Below, piece after piece: positions 19,342 to 27,921 of a stretch of DNA of 51,988 nucleotides (positions within the stretch are counted from its first letter, which is position 1; every line of letters begins with the position of its first letter). Source of the stretch: an uncultured Rhodospirillales bacterium (GTDB lineage: Bacteria; Pseudomonadota; Alphaproteobacteria; Acetobacterales; Acetobacteraceae); the NCBI GenBank assembly GCA_903865895.1, contig CAIPLM010000122.1, positions 1 through 51,988 on the forward strand, in the 5' to 3' direction. The translations under genes and the position numbers were made by a program. The notes under the pieces were generated by a model. It saw nothing but the letters and a program-made list of their open reading frames with translations. It had not been told where the DNA came from and searched no databases.

Positions 19342-20094
19342 TCAGTGGAAAACCCGGCCGGCGTCGATCACGATGGTCTGGCCGGTCATGGTCTCGGTGC
19401 GGCACATCGTCACCACCATATCCGCGCAATCATCCTTGTCGGCGGCCTTCTTCAGCAGCGACGTGGAAGCCGATCGCTCGACCTGCTCGGCGCGCAGATT
19501 GGCCGTCGCCCGCGTGCCCTCCAGCAGGCCCGGAGCCACGCAGTTGACCAGGGTTTCCGGCGCCATGGCGACCGCCATGCAGCGGGTGAGATGGATCAGC
19601 CCGGCCTTGGACACCGCATAGGCGATGGAGGAGCCGGTGGGGGTAAGCCCGGCGACCGAGGAGATATTGACGATCCGCCCGCGCCCCTGCGCCTTCATCA
19701 CCGGCGCCACGGCCTTCATCAGCCGCATCGGGCCGGTGAGGTTGATCGCCATGATCTTGTCCCACAGCGCGTCGGTCATGTCGTCCAGCTCGGGGAAGGG
19801 GATCGCCTTGTTGAAGGCGGCGTCGTTGACGAGGATGTCGATCCGCCCGAAGCGCGCCTGCACGGCGGCCACCAGCGCATCGACGGCGCCGGGCGCCGCG
19901 ATATCGCAGGCGAAGGCCGCGGCCTGCACGCCATGCGTGGCGGCGAGTGTTGCGGCCACCTCCTCCGCCTGGTCGCGGCTTTGCGCGTAGACCACGGCGA
20001 TATGGGCGCCCTCGCGGGCCAGCGCGTGGCAGATGCGCTGGCCGAGACCGCCATTGCCGCCGGTGACCAGGGCGACGCTTCCTGTGAGATCCAT
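19342..20094 (-). CDS. SDR family oxidoreductase
   Basis: A 250-residue classical short-chain dehydrogenase. Cofactor loop TGGNGGLG at 11-18, catalytic Ser145/146, Tyr159 and Lys163 (SSVAGL, AYAVSKAG); the usual NNAG is NDAA here. It lies 13 bases from each neighbour (HyuA upstream, monooxygenase downstream), so is part of the same transcript. Likely interconverts an alcohol and a ketone feeding the Baeyer-Villiger enzyme; this pairing is inference. The C-terminus MTGQTIVIDAGRVFH is typical of FabG-like members. Confidence 0.92.
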   Translation of the reverse strand: MDLTGSVALVTGGNGGLGQRICHALAREGAHIAVVYAQSRDQAEEVAATLAATHGVQAAAFACDIAAPGAVDALVAAVQARFGRIDILVNDAAFNKAIPFPELDDMTDALWDKIMAINLTGPMRLMKAVAPVMKAQGRGRIVNISSVAGLTPTGSSIAYAVSKAGLIHLTRCMAVAMAPETLVNCVAPGLLEGTRATANLRAEQVERSASTSLLKKAADKDDCADMVVTMCRTETMTGQTIVIDAGRVFH

Positions 20095-20107
20095 CGGTTT
20101 CTTCCCG

Positions 20108-22153
20108 TTATTGCTTGCGCAGGATCAGTGATCCCGCCGGGTGAACTTCCGCCGTCCAGCCCGGCGGCACAAGGGTGGTGGCGTCGAGCTGTGTCACCAC
20201 GGCGGGCCCGGCGAAGCGTGCGCCCGGCGCGAGCCCGGCCCGATCCCGCACCGCGGCCTGCACGGAGCCGGAGGCGAAATGCACGAGGCGGGAGCTGACC
20301 TCCGCCGAGCCTCCCCCGGTGGGCGGCGCCATCACCGGGGCGGGCAGGCGGCCGGTGGCCTCAACCCTCAGCGTCACCAGTTCGACGGCGGCGGCCAGCA
20401 CGAAGCCGTAAAGCGCCTGGTGCGCCGCCTGAAACGCCGAGACCGCCGCCGCGCCATCGCCGGCCCAGGGCAAAGCAAGCTCGCCGCCCTGGCCCTCGTA
20501 GCGCATCAGCGCGACTTCCTCGCAGGCGCGATCCTCGGGGGCGACGCGCTCCTCGTCGAACCAGGTCTCCGCTTCCGCCCGCAATTCCGCGAGAATGGTG
20601 GTGGCGAGCGCGGTATCGGGGGCGCCGGCCACCGGCAGCGCGCGGTGGAATTCCGCCTTGAGGTCGGCCGCCAGCAGCCCCTCGGCGCACAGCACGCCGG
20701 GCGCCGGTGGCACCAGCACGGTGGTGATCCCCAGCAGATCCGCGAGCGCACAGCCATGCAGCGGCCCCGCGCCGCCGAACGGCACCAGGGCGAAATCGCG
20801 CGGATCATGCCCGCGCTCCACCGAGACGACGCGAATAGCGCCGACCATGTTGCTGTCGGCAATCGCCAGGATGCCGCGCGCGGCGGTGTGCAGCTCAAGC
20901 CCGAGCGGCCCGGCGACCTTGGCCTGCACGGCGGCGGCGGCGCGCGCCGGGTCCAGCCGCATCCGCCCGCCCAGGAGTTCCGGCGGTAAATGGCCGAGCA
21001 CGATATGCGCGTCCGTCACCGTCGCCTCGCTGCCGCCCAGCCCGTAGCAGGCCGGCCCGGGGTCCGCCCCCGCGCTCGCCGGCCCGACCGTCAGCGCGCC
21101 ATCGCCGACCCGCGCGATGGAACCGCCGCCGGCGCCCACCGTCACCATGTCCACCATCGGCAGGCTGAGCGGCCATTCGCCCACCTTGCCCTGGCTGGTC
21201 AGGCCGATGCGGCCGTCCTTGATGAGGCAGATATCGGCCGAGGTGCCGCCGATATCGACGGTGATGATGTTGCCGATCCCCGCCGCCGCCGCGACCTCGC
21301 GCGCGCCCACCACCCCGGCCGCCGGGCCGGAGAGCGCCGTCACCGCCGGTGCGCGGCGGATCGCCGAGGCTCCGGCGACGCCGCCATTGGATTGCATCAG
21401 CAGCAGGGGCGCCGTGATGCCGGCCTCGCCGAGCCGGCGTTCCAGCCGCTCCACATAGGTGGAAACCGCCGGCATCACCGAGGCATTGAGGATGGTCACC
21501 AGGCTGCGCTCATATTCGCGCGCCACCGGCAGCACATCCACCGAAGCGGTGACGGCAACCCCAGGCAAAGCCGCGCGCAGCATCTCGGCGACGCGGCGCT
21601 CATGCGCGGGATGGGCGAAGCTGTGCAGCAGGCAGATCGCCACCGAACGCACCGCGAGCCGCCGGCACGCCTCGGCGGCTTCCGTCACACTCGCCTCATC
21701 GAGCGCGGTCAACACCGTGCCGCCGGGGCCGACGCGCTCCACCACCTCCAGCACCCGCTCCGGCGGCACCGGGCGGCGCGGCTTGATCCAGGCGTAGAGA
21801 TTGGCCCGGCGCGGAATATCCTGCCGGCCGATATCGAGCACGTGGCGGAAGCCCTGGGTGGTGATCAGCGCGGTGCGGGCACCCTTGCCCTCCAGGATGA
21901 GGTTGGTGGCGACCGTCGTGCCATGCAGCACCCGCCCGATCGCCGCCTCGCCAACCCCGGCGGCATCGAGCGCCAGGCGCACGCCGGCGAGGAAGGCGAT
22001 CGATGGGTCGGCCGGCGTCGAGGGCGTCTTGGCCCTCCAGGCGCGGCCGGTTGCCGGGTCCTGCAAGGTGATGTCGGTGAAGGTGCCGCCGATATCGACG
22101 GCGACGGAAAACCCGGTCTCAGGCGCCCCCACTTCAAACGATCGCATCGACAT
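20108..22153 (-). CDS. Hydantoinase/oxoprolinase family protein, subunit A (HyuA-like)
   Basis: A 681-residue ATP-dependent subunit of the N-methylhydantoinase / 5-oxoprolinase / acetone and acetophenone carboxylase superfamily. The N-terminal phosphate motif is DIGGTFTD (about 20-27), with the second actin-like motif TVDIGGTSADICL mid-protein and a family C-terminal domain with TRVxxT-style ending. The start codon overlaps the HyuB stop by 20 bases; ATG at 22147 is the alternative. Substrates in the family range from cyclic imides to ketones and cannot be told apart here. Confidence 0.92.
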   Translation of the reverse strand: MSMRSFEVGAPETGFSVAVDIGGTFTDITLQDPATGRAWRAKTPSTPADPSIAFLAGVRLALDAAGVGEAAIGRVLHGTTVATNLILEGKGARTALITTQGFRHVLDIGRQDIPRRANLYAWIKPRRPVPPERVLEVVERVGPGGTVLTALDEASVTEAAEACRRLAVRSVAICLLHSFAHPAHERRVAEMLRAALPGVAVTASVDVLPVAREYERSLVTILNASVMPAVSTYVERLERRLGEAGITAPLLLMQSNGGVAGASAIRRAPAVTALSGPAAGVVGAREVAAAAGIGNIITVDIGGTSADICLIKDGRIGLTSQGKVGEWPLSLPMVDMVTVGAGGGSIARVGDGALTVGPASAGADPGPACYGLGGSEATVTDAHIVLGHLPPELLGGRMRLDPARAAAAVQAKVAGPLGLELHTAARGILAIADSNMVGAIRVVSVERGHDPRDFALVPFGGAGPLHGCALADLLGITTVLVPPAPGVLCAEGLLAADLKAEFHRALPVAGAPDTALATTILAELRAEAETWFDEERVAPEDRACEEVALMRYEGQGGELALPWAGDGAAAVSAFQAAHQALYGFVLAAAVELVTLRVEATGRLPAPVMAPPTGGGSAEVSSRLVHFASGSVQAAVRDRAGLAPGARFAGPAVVTQLDATTLVPPGWTAEVHPAGSLILRKQ

Positions 22154-23891
22154 ACTCCACCCGGTGGAAAGCCCGCGCCTCGGGCCGCATGGCCCTGAGC
22201 GCCGCAGTCATCGCCGCATCGACGGCGCCGTCACGAATGGCGACCCCGTAGTCTTGTTCAGCCGCCGCGAGGGAGACGAACCCGTCCGCCACGTCGCGCA
22301 GCACGTCCTCGGCCGGGCGATCATAGGGATGGCCGTAACCGCCGCCACCGCCGGTGAAGATGCGCAGAATATCGCCCTTCTCCAGCTTGTTACCGTCCGA
22401 CAGCGGTTTCAGCACGCGCTCCCGGTTGGTGCCGGGATTGACGATGGCGCCCCCCACGCCGCCGGACTTGCCGCCCGAAACGCCCCAGGGCGGGTTGGTC
22501 ACGCTATCGATGCGCACCGCGAGTTCGGAGGTATCGGCGAGAATCTCGTATTCCCTGATGATCCCGCAGCCGCCGCGGAACCGCCCGGGCCCACCCGAAT
22601 CGCGGTTCACCCCATAGGTGGTCAGCCGCACGGGGTAGCCGAGTTCGAGGAACTCGACGGGGTAGTTCTCCTGCGCCACGAAATACACGGTATCGATGCC
22701 ATCCGCGGTGGGCCGCGCGCCGTAACCGACGCCGAGCCCGTCGGACATCAGGAACGGCTTGCCCTCGGCCAGCCCGCGCAGAAGCATGATCACATAGGCC
22801 GAATGCGCCGCCGGCGCCGGGGTGCCGGCGACGTTGATCAGGCCGTTGAGGGTCGCGAGCATGCGCATCATCGTCATGCCCCGCATCCCCAGCGGCGCCG
22901 GGAAGCGCGGCCGCAGCACGGAGCCTTCGCGCAGGATCACCTCGTCGAGCGCCCGCGGCCCGCCGGCGTTGCACACCTGCGCCGGATCGCCGCCGATGAA
23001 GTAGAGGCCGAGCGCCATGCCCGGCACATCCTTGTTCATCAGGAAGTTGACCGGCCCCTTGGTCTGATCGTCGGACTCGGAGGTATCGAGGATGAAGCGG
23101 TCATCCGCGGTGCGGGTGAGAGCGAAGCGCAGCTTCACCGGGCCGGAGCCATGGCCGTCAGTATCCAGCGCATCGGTGAAGCGATGGGTGCCGACCGGGA
23201 AGGTCTCCTTCAGCTTCGCGCGCACCAGCGATTTCGTGCGCTCGAACAACTGGCCCAACGCATCGGCCAGCACCGGAGGCCCGAAGCGGCCGGCGATCTC
23301 CTGCATGCGGCGAATGCCGAGTTCCACGCTGGCCATCAGGGCGCGGGTATCGCCCCGGCAGGTCGCGGGGTAGCGGGAGTTGCGGTAGAAAATCTCCAGC
23401 GTCGCCTCATTGGTGACGCCCTGGTCGATCAGCTTGGTTGGCGGGATGATGATGCCTTCCTGGAAGATGTCGGTGGCATCGGGCGAGATGGAGCCGGGGC
23501 GGATGCCGCCGATATCGGAGAAATGCGCCCAGGCCATCACGAAGGCGACGCGCTTGCCCTCGTGGAAAACCGGGGCGAGGAACACCTGGTCATTGGAATG
23601 CGATACCGCGCCACGGCTGCCGTAGCAGTCATTATACCAGTAGAGATCGCCGGGCTTGATGGTCTCGATCGGGAATTTCTCGAAGACCGGTCCGCAGATA
23701 TCCCCGAACACCGGCACGTTGGAGCCGACCGTCATCACCCCTTCGGAGTCGAACAAGGCGGTATAGAAGTCCTTCTTCTCGCGGATGAAGGCGGAGATCG
23801 CGGTGCGCTCGATCAGCGCCTCCATCTCCGCCTGCGCCGCCCGGATCGCGCCGCGGATGATTTCCAGCGTCACCGGATCGCATTTCGTCAT
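22134..23891 (-). CDS. Hydantoinase B/oxoprolinase family protein (HyuB-like)
   Basis: A 585-residue catalytic partner of the HyuA-like protein. It begins with the family signature DPVTLEIIRGAI and retains the Asn/Ser/Asp-rich central blocks (YNDCYGSRGAVSHSNDQVF, AHFSDIGG) and the Gly-rich end (GDILRIFTGGGGGYGHPYDR). The start at 23891 overlaps the upstream ATPase stop as ATGA with a GGGAG site, overruling the longer frame. HyuA plus HyuB hydrolyse an amide ring or carboxylate a ketone at the cost of ATP. Confidence 0.93.
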   Translation of the reverse strand: MTKCDPVTLEIIRGAIRAAQAEMEALIERTAISAFIREKKDFYTALFDSEGVMTVGSNVPVFGDICGPVFEKFPIETIKPGDLYWYNDCYGSRGAVSHSNDQVFLAPVFHEGKRVAFVMAWAHFSDIGGIRPGSISPDATDIFQEGIIIPPTKLIDQGVTNEATLEIFYRNSRYPATCRGDTRALMASVELGIRRMQEIAGRFGPPVLADALGQLFERTKSLVRAKLKETFPVGTHRFTDALDTDGHGSGPVKLRFALTRTADDRFILDTSESDDQTKGPVNFLMNKDVPGMALGLYFIGGDPAQVCNAGGPRALDEVILREGSVLRPRFPAPLGMRGMTMMRMLATLNGLINVAGTPAPAAHSAYVIMLLRGLAEGKPFLMSDGLGVGYGARPTADGIDTVYFVAQENYPVEFLELGYPVRLTTYGVNRDSGGPGRFRGGCGIIREYEILADTSELAVRIDSVTNPPWGVSGGKSGGVGGAIVNPGTNRERVLKPLSDGNKLEKGDILRIFTGGGGGYGHPYDRPAEDVLRDVADGFVSLAAAEQDYGVAIRDGAVDAAMTAALRAMRPEARAFHRVEYVDAIV

Positions 23892-24841
23892 GCCTCGTCT
23901 CCCAGATGGCAAGCCAGTTTCCGGCCCTCGCCGATGTTACGCAATGGCGGCGCCTCAGCCGCGCACCGGTCGAAGGCCAGCGGGCAGCGGTCGCGGAAGG
24001 CGCAGCCGGGGCCGCTGAGCGGCGCGTCCGACAATGCGCCCTTGATGGGCAGCGGCGCGCGGTCCTGCATCACATGCGGCACTGGCACCGCGGCGACCAG
24101 CGCCTTGGTATAGGGGTGGCGCGGCCGCTCGATCAGCGCTGGCGTCGGCCCTTCCTCGACCACGCGGCCGAGATACATCACCAGCGTGCGCTCGCAGACG
24201 TAGCGGATCAGCGCGAGATCGTGGCTGATATAGATGGCCGCCAAGCCCAGCTCGTCGCGGGCCGCGCGCAGCAGATTGAGGATGCCGGCCCGGACGGAGA
24301 CATCGAGCATCGAAACCGGCTCGTCAGCCACGATCAGCTTCGGCCCCGGCAGCAGCGAGCGTGCCAGAACCACGCGCTGCAATTGCCCGCCGGAGAGCTC
24401 ATGGGGATGCCGGTCGAGCCAATCGGCGGCGGGGGTGAGCCGCACCCGCGCCATCGCCGCGGCGATCCGCGCTTCATGCTCGGATTTCGCCACCCCGAAA
24501 TTGCGCAACGGCTCGGCGAGCGAGCGGCCGATGGTGAAGCGGGGGTTCAGCGCGTCGAACGGGTTCTGGAACACCAGCTGCGCCTTGGCGCGAAACGCCA
24601 GCAAGGCGGCGCCGCGCGTGGCGGTGATGTCCGTCCCCTCGAAGGTGATGCGCCCCGCCGTCGGGTCCTCCAGCCGCAGCAGCATCCGCGCCGTGGTCGT
24701 CTTGCCACACCCGCTCTCGCCGACAATGCCGAGCGCCTCGCCGGCAGATACCGCGAGCGATACGCCGCGCACCGCATGCACGGTCCGCCCGCCGACATGG
24801 AAGGTCTTTTCGAGGTTCTCGGCTGAAATGACGGCGCTCAT
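23888..24841 (-). CDS. Oligopeptide/dipeptide ABC transporter ATP-binding protein, DppF-like
   Basis: A 317-residue ATPase. Walker A GESGCGKT at 41-48, signature LSGGQLQR, Walker B LIVADEPVSMLD, and the C-terminal oligo/dipeptide extension with Cys-rich GCAFRDRCPLAFDRC. It overlaps both neighbours by ATGA. Together with the next ATPase it would energise the transporter whose permeases are at 25943-27767. Confidence 0.94.
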   Translation of the reverse strand: MSAVISAENLEKTFHVGGRTVHAVRGVSLAVSAGEALGIVGESGCGKTTTARMLLRLEDPTAGRITFEGTDITATRGAALLAFRAKAQLVFQNPFDALNPRFTIGRSLAEPLRNFGVAKSEHEARIAAAMARVRLTPAADWLDRHPHELSGGQLQRVVLARSLLPGPKLIVADEPVSMLDVSVRAGILNLLRAARDELGLAAIYISHDLALIRYVCERTLVMYLGRVVEEGPTPALIERPRHPYTKALVAAVPVPHVMQDRAPLPIKGALSDAPLSGPGCAFRDRCPLAFDRCAAEAPPLRNIGEGRKLACHLGDEA

Positions 24842-25830
24842 CCCGCCCCCCAGGTCGCCGGCAGCGCGGCGGCCGCGCGCAGGGCGGGGGCCTCGGCGGC
24901 ACGGAAACAGGCGACGCCGGCTTCCAGCACCGGCGTCTCGGTGTGGCAGCGTGGCTGGGCGAAGGGGCAGCGGGGCGCGAAGCGGCAGCCGGGCTTGGGG
25001 TTGATCAGCACCGGGGGCGCGCCGTCGATCGGCACCAGCTCGCCGGTGCCGCCATGCACGTCGGGGAAGGCGTGGGTGAGGCCCATGGTGTAGGGGTGGC
25101 GCGGGCGCTCCAGCACGTCGGCGGCGAGGCCGGATTCGACGATCCGCCCGGCATACATCACCGCCACCCGGTCACACGCATAGGCCACCACCGCCATGTC
25201 ATGCGTCACCAGGATCATCGCGAGGCCGAGACGGGCTTGCAGATCGCGCATCACGTCCAGCACCTGGCGCTGCACGATCACGTCGAGCGCCGTCACCGGC
25301 TCGTCGGCGATCACCAGCGCCGGGTCGAGCGCCAAGGCGAGCGCGATCGAGGCGCGCTGGCGCATGCCGCCGGAGAATTGGTGCGGGTAATCGGCGAGGC
25401 GCGCGGGGTCGAGCCCGACCATGCGGAACAGCTCCTCGGCGCGGGCCGAAGCCGCCGCGCGGCCGAGCCCGCCGCGCTCGATCAGCACCTCCAGCATCTG
25501 CGCGCGCAGGCGCAGCACCGGGTCCAGCGCGTTCATCGCGGTTTGCGGGATGAAGGACATGCGGCGCCAGCGTACGTCGCGCCGGGCGCGCGCGGAGAGG
25601 CCCAGCAAATCCCGCCCCTCGAACACCGCCGAACCGCCGGCGATGCGCGCGGCATCCGGCAGCACGCCCATCAACCCGCGCCCGAGCGTGGACTTGCCGC
25701 AGCCGCTTTCACCCACCAGGCCGGTGATGGAACCGGCCGGCACATCGAGATCCACCCCATCCACCGCCCTGACGATGCCGGCGCGCGAGGCGTAGTGGAC
25801 CTGGAAATCGCGGAGCTGAAGGAGCGTCAT
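24838..25830 (-). CDS. Oligopeptide/dipeptide ABC transporter ATP-binding protein, DppD-like
   Basis: A 330-residue ATPase. Walker A GESGCGKS at 40-47, signature FSGGMRQR, Walker B LVIADEPVTALD, and C-terminal Cys cluster CRFAPRCPFAQPRC typical of the DppD/OppD group. The ribosome site is not obvious; the 112-base gap to the upstream permease holds repeat family B copy 1, which may interrupt or punctuate the operon. It overlaps DppF-like by ATGA. Confidence 0.94.
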   Translation of the reverse strand: MTLLQLRDFQVHYASRAGIVRAVDGVDLDVPAGSITGLVGESGCGKSTLGRGLMGVLPDAARIAGGSAVFEGRDLLGLSARARRDVRWRRMSFIPQTAMNALDPVLRLRAQMLEVLIERGGLGRAAASARAEELFRMVGLDPARLADYPHQFSGGMRQRASIALALALDPALVIADEPVTALDVIVQRQVLDVMRDLQARLGLAMILVTHDMAVVAYACDRVAVMYAGRIVESGLAADVLERPRHPYTMGLTHAFPDVHGGTGELVPIDGAPPVLINPKPGCRFAPRCPFAQPRCHTETPVLEAGVACFRAAEAPALRAAAALPATWGAG

Positions 25831-25854
25831 GGCGTGCGGCGATGGCGGGAAGGA

Positions 25855-25930
25855 AGATTCAACACAGAGTCAGTAAGACAATGAGAAGTGGGGATTTTCA
25901 CTCCTCCCTGTCTTACTGTCTCTGTGGTGC
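25855..25930. repeat. Palindromic repeat, family B (ACAGAG...CTCTGT), copy 1
   Basis: The left arm reads GATTCAACACAGAG then CAGTAAGACAATGAG; the right arm reads CTGTCTTACTG then CTCTGTGGTGCAA. The loop is about 20 bases. A second copy is at 45560-45649. It sits between the two permeases and two ATPases of the peptide transporter. Confidence 0.8.
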
Positions 25931-25942
25931 AATATACTTTTT

Positions 25943-26794
25943 TCACGAGCCACCCAGTTTCGGGAACAGCAGCTTCTCCGAGCCACGCGAAATCATGAAC
26001 CCGGCCAGCGCCATCGCCAGGATGGCGGCGCCGGGGGGCACGAACCAGTTCCAGGCACCGCGCGACAGCGCCTGGTTGGCGTAGGCGTCCTGCAACATCA
26101 CGCCCCAGGAAATCGTCGCCGGATCGCCGAAGCCGAGGAAGGAGGCCGCGGCCTCGGCGAGGATGGCCCAGCCGATCGCCACCGATCCGTAGAGCGCGGC
26201 CAGCGGCAGCACCTGCGGCAGGATGTGCACGAACATGATCCGCGCGTTGGAACACCCGGTCACCCGCGCCGCCTCCACCCAGGCGCGCTCGCGCAAGGAG
26301 AGCACCTGGGAGCGGATCACCCGCGCGGTATTCGGCCACAGCAGAGCGGCGACGGTGCAGACCACGGTGAGCGTGCCGGGCCGGGTGAGCGCCGCCAGCA
26401 CCAGCATGGAGGGCAGGAAGGGCAGGCCGAGCACGATATCGGCCAGCCGCGTCACCGCCTTGTCCACCCAGCCGCCGAGATAGCCGGCGAGCAGCCCGAG
26501 CAGGGTGCCGATCGCCACCACCGCGACGGCGGCGGTGAGCCCCACCTGCAGCGCGGTGCGGGCGCCGTGGATCAGTTGGCTCGCGATGTCGTAGCCGCTC
26601 GAGGTGGTGCCAAGCCAGAAATCGGCGGAGGCCGGCATGTAGCGGGCGATGCGGCGATTGGCGCGCAGGATCTCGGTCGGGCTATGCGGCGCGATGCGCT
26701 CGGCGAGCAAGGCGGCGGCGATGATCACCGCGTAGATCGCCGCCCCCGCCACCGCGAAGGGCTCGGAGCGCAGGAAGCGGAGGAGGCTACGCAC
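25943..26794 (-). CDS. Oligopeptide/dipeptide ABC transporter permease, DppC-like
   Basis: A 283-residue permease with about six helices and the loop VEAARVTGCSNARIMFVHIL. I prefer a GTG start at 26794, which overlaps the upstream stop by 8 bases and has GGTGGG before it; the ATG at 26830 gives an overlap of 44 bases and no ribosome site. The N-terminus (SLLRFLRSEPFAVAGAAIYA) then matches typical DppC layout. Part of the receptor-DppB-DppC-DppD-DppF set. Confidence 0.9.
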   Translation of the reverse strand: MRSLLRFLRSEPFAVAGAAIYAVIIAAALLAERIAPHSPTEILRANRRIARYMPASADFWLGTTSSGYDIASQLIHGARTALQVGLTAAVAVVAIGTLLGLLAGYLGGWVDKAVTRLADIVLGLPFLPSMLVLAALTRPGTLTVVCTVAALLWPNTARVIRSQVLSLRERAWVEAARVTGCSNARIMFVHILPQVLPLAALYGSVAIGWAILAEAAASFLGFGDPATISWGVMLQDAYANQALSRGAWNWFVPPGAAILAMALAGFMISRGSEKLLFPKLGGS

Positions 26795-27767
26795 GGCGGC
26801 CCACCGAAACCCGCGGATCGAGCGCGGCATAGGCCATGTCGGCGACCGTGTTCATCACCACCAGCACGAAGGCGATCATGATGAAGGCGCCCTGGGCCAG
26901 CGGGTAGTCGGAGGATTGCACGGCGCCGACCAGCACGCGGCCGATGCCGGGCCAGGCGAACACCGTCTCGATCACCACATTGCCGCCGATTGAGGCGCCG
27001 AGCCCGAGGGCAAAGGCGGTCACCACCGGCAGCAGCGCGTTGCGCGCGGCGTGGCGCATCACGATTGACCAGCGCGAGAGCCCCTTCATCTTGGCCATGG
27101 TGATGAACTCGTCGTTCAGCACCTCCAGCATGGTGGCGCGCATCAACAGCAGAGGCAGGCCCTGGAGGAATAGGGTGAGCGTCAGCGCGGGCAGGCAGAG
27201 GTGCCACCAGAAATCGGCCGAGGTCAGCCGCTCGGTGAGCGTGCCCATGCTGCCGCCCGGGCTTACCGCGCCGCCGGTGGGGAACCAGCCGAACTGGAAG
27301 GCGAACACCGCCAGCAGCAGCATGCCGAGCCAGAATTCCGGTGCGGCGCGGGTGGCGAGCGCGGTCGGGATCATCACCCCCTCCAGCACCGAGCCGCGGC
27401 GGAAGGCGAGAAAGGCGCCAACCACGATGCCGATCGCATAGGCCAGCACCAGGGAGACCACCGTCAGCACCGCCGTATTCGGAAGCGCGTCCCACAGCAG
27501 CCGGCTGACCGGCTGGTTCTGCAGGAAGGACATGCCGAAATCGCCCTGCACGAGCTGCCAGAGGTAGATCAAATATTGCTGCCACAATGGCTTATCGAGC
27601 CCGAAGCTCGCCATCAGCGCGGCGCGGGTTTCCTCGTTGAAGGTGGGCGAGAGGAAATTCAACGTCGGGTCGCCGGGCATCAGGCGGAACATCAGGAACG
27701 TCAGGCTGGCCACCACCCACAGCACGAGCAGGAGATGGCCGAGGCGTTCGAGCAGCAGGCGCCTCAT
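26787..27767 (-). CDS. Oligopeptide/dipeptide ABC transporter permease, DppB-like
   Basis: A 326-residue permease beginning MRRLLLERLGHLLLVLWVVA, with the family RLMPGDP motif and the EAA-like loop LNDEFITMAKMKGLSRWSIV. The open frame continues upstream into repeat family A copy 3, but that part is repeat-derived (LLLFSKRSPSFP), so I start at 27767. No convincing ribosome site precedes it; the repeat ends 13 bases before the ATG. Confidence 0.92.
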   Translation of the reverse strand: MRRLLLERLGHLLLVLWVVASLTFLMFRLMPGDPTLNFLSPTFNEETRAALMASFGLDKPLWQQYLIYLWQLVQGDFGMSFLQNQPVSRLLWDALPNTAVLTVVSLVLAYAIGIVVGAFLAFRRGSVLEGVMIPTALATRAAPEFWLGMLLLAVFAFQFGWFPTGGAVSPGGSMGTLTERLTSADFWWHLCLPALTLTLFLQGLPLLLMRATMLEVLNDEFITMAKMKGLSRWSIVMRHAARNALLPVVTAFALGLGASIGGNVVIETVFAWPGIGRVLVGAVQSSDYPLAQGAFIMIAFVLVVMNTVADMAYAALDPRVSVGRRA

Positions 27768-27780
27768 GTGGAGTGGGCCA

Positions 27781-27917
27781 GGGAAGGAAGGGCTTCTTTT
27801 TGAAAAAAGAAGCAAAAACTTTTTATCCAATGGCTTCGGAGTATCCTGGGGACACTCCGAAGCAAACGGACAAAAGTTTTTTGGTTCTTTTTTTCAAAAA
27901 AGAACCGCTTCCTTTCC
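27781..27917. repeat. AT-rich palindromic repeat, family A, copy 3 (complete)
   Basis: Left arm 27781-27824 and right arm 27872-27917, with inner edges CTTTTT and AAAAG. Each arm holds a hairpin (GCTTCTTTTTGAAAAAAG plus AAGC; GGTTCTTTTTTTCAAAAAAG plus AACC). The loop differs from copies 1 and 2 and contains a perfect 10-bp stem GCTTCGGAGT/ACTCCGAAGC. It lies between the binding-protein gene stop (27922) and the DppB-like start (27767). Confidence 0.85.
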
Positions 27918-27921
27918 ATCA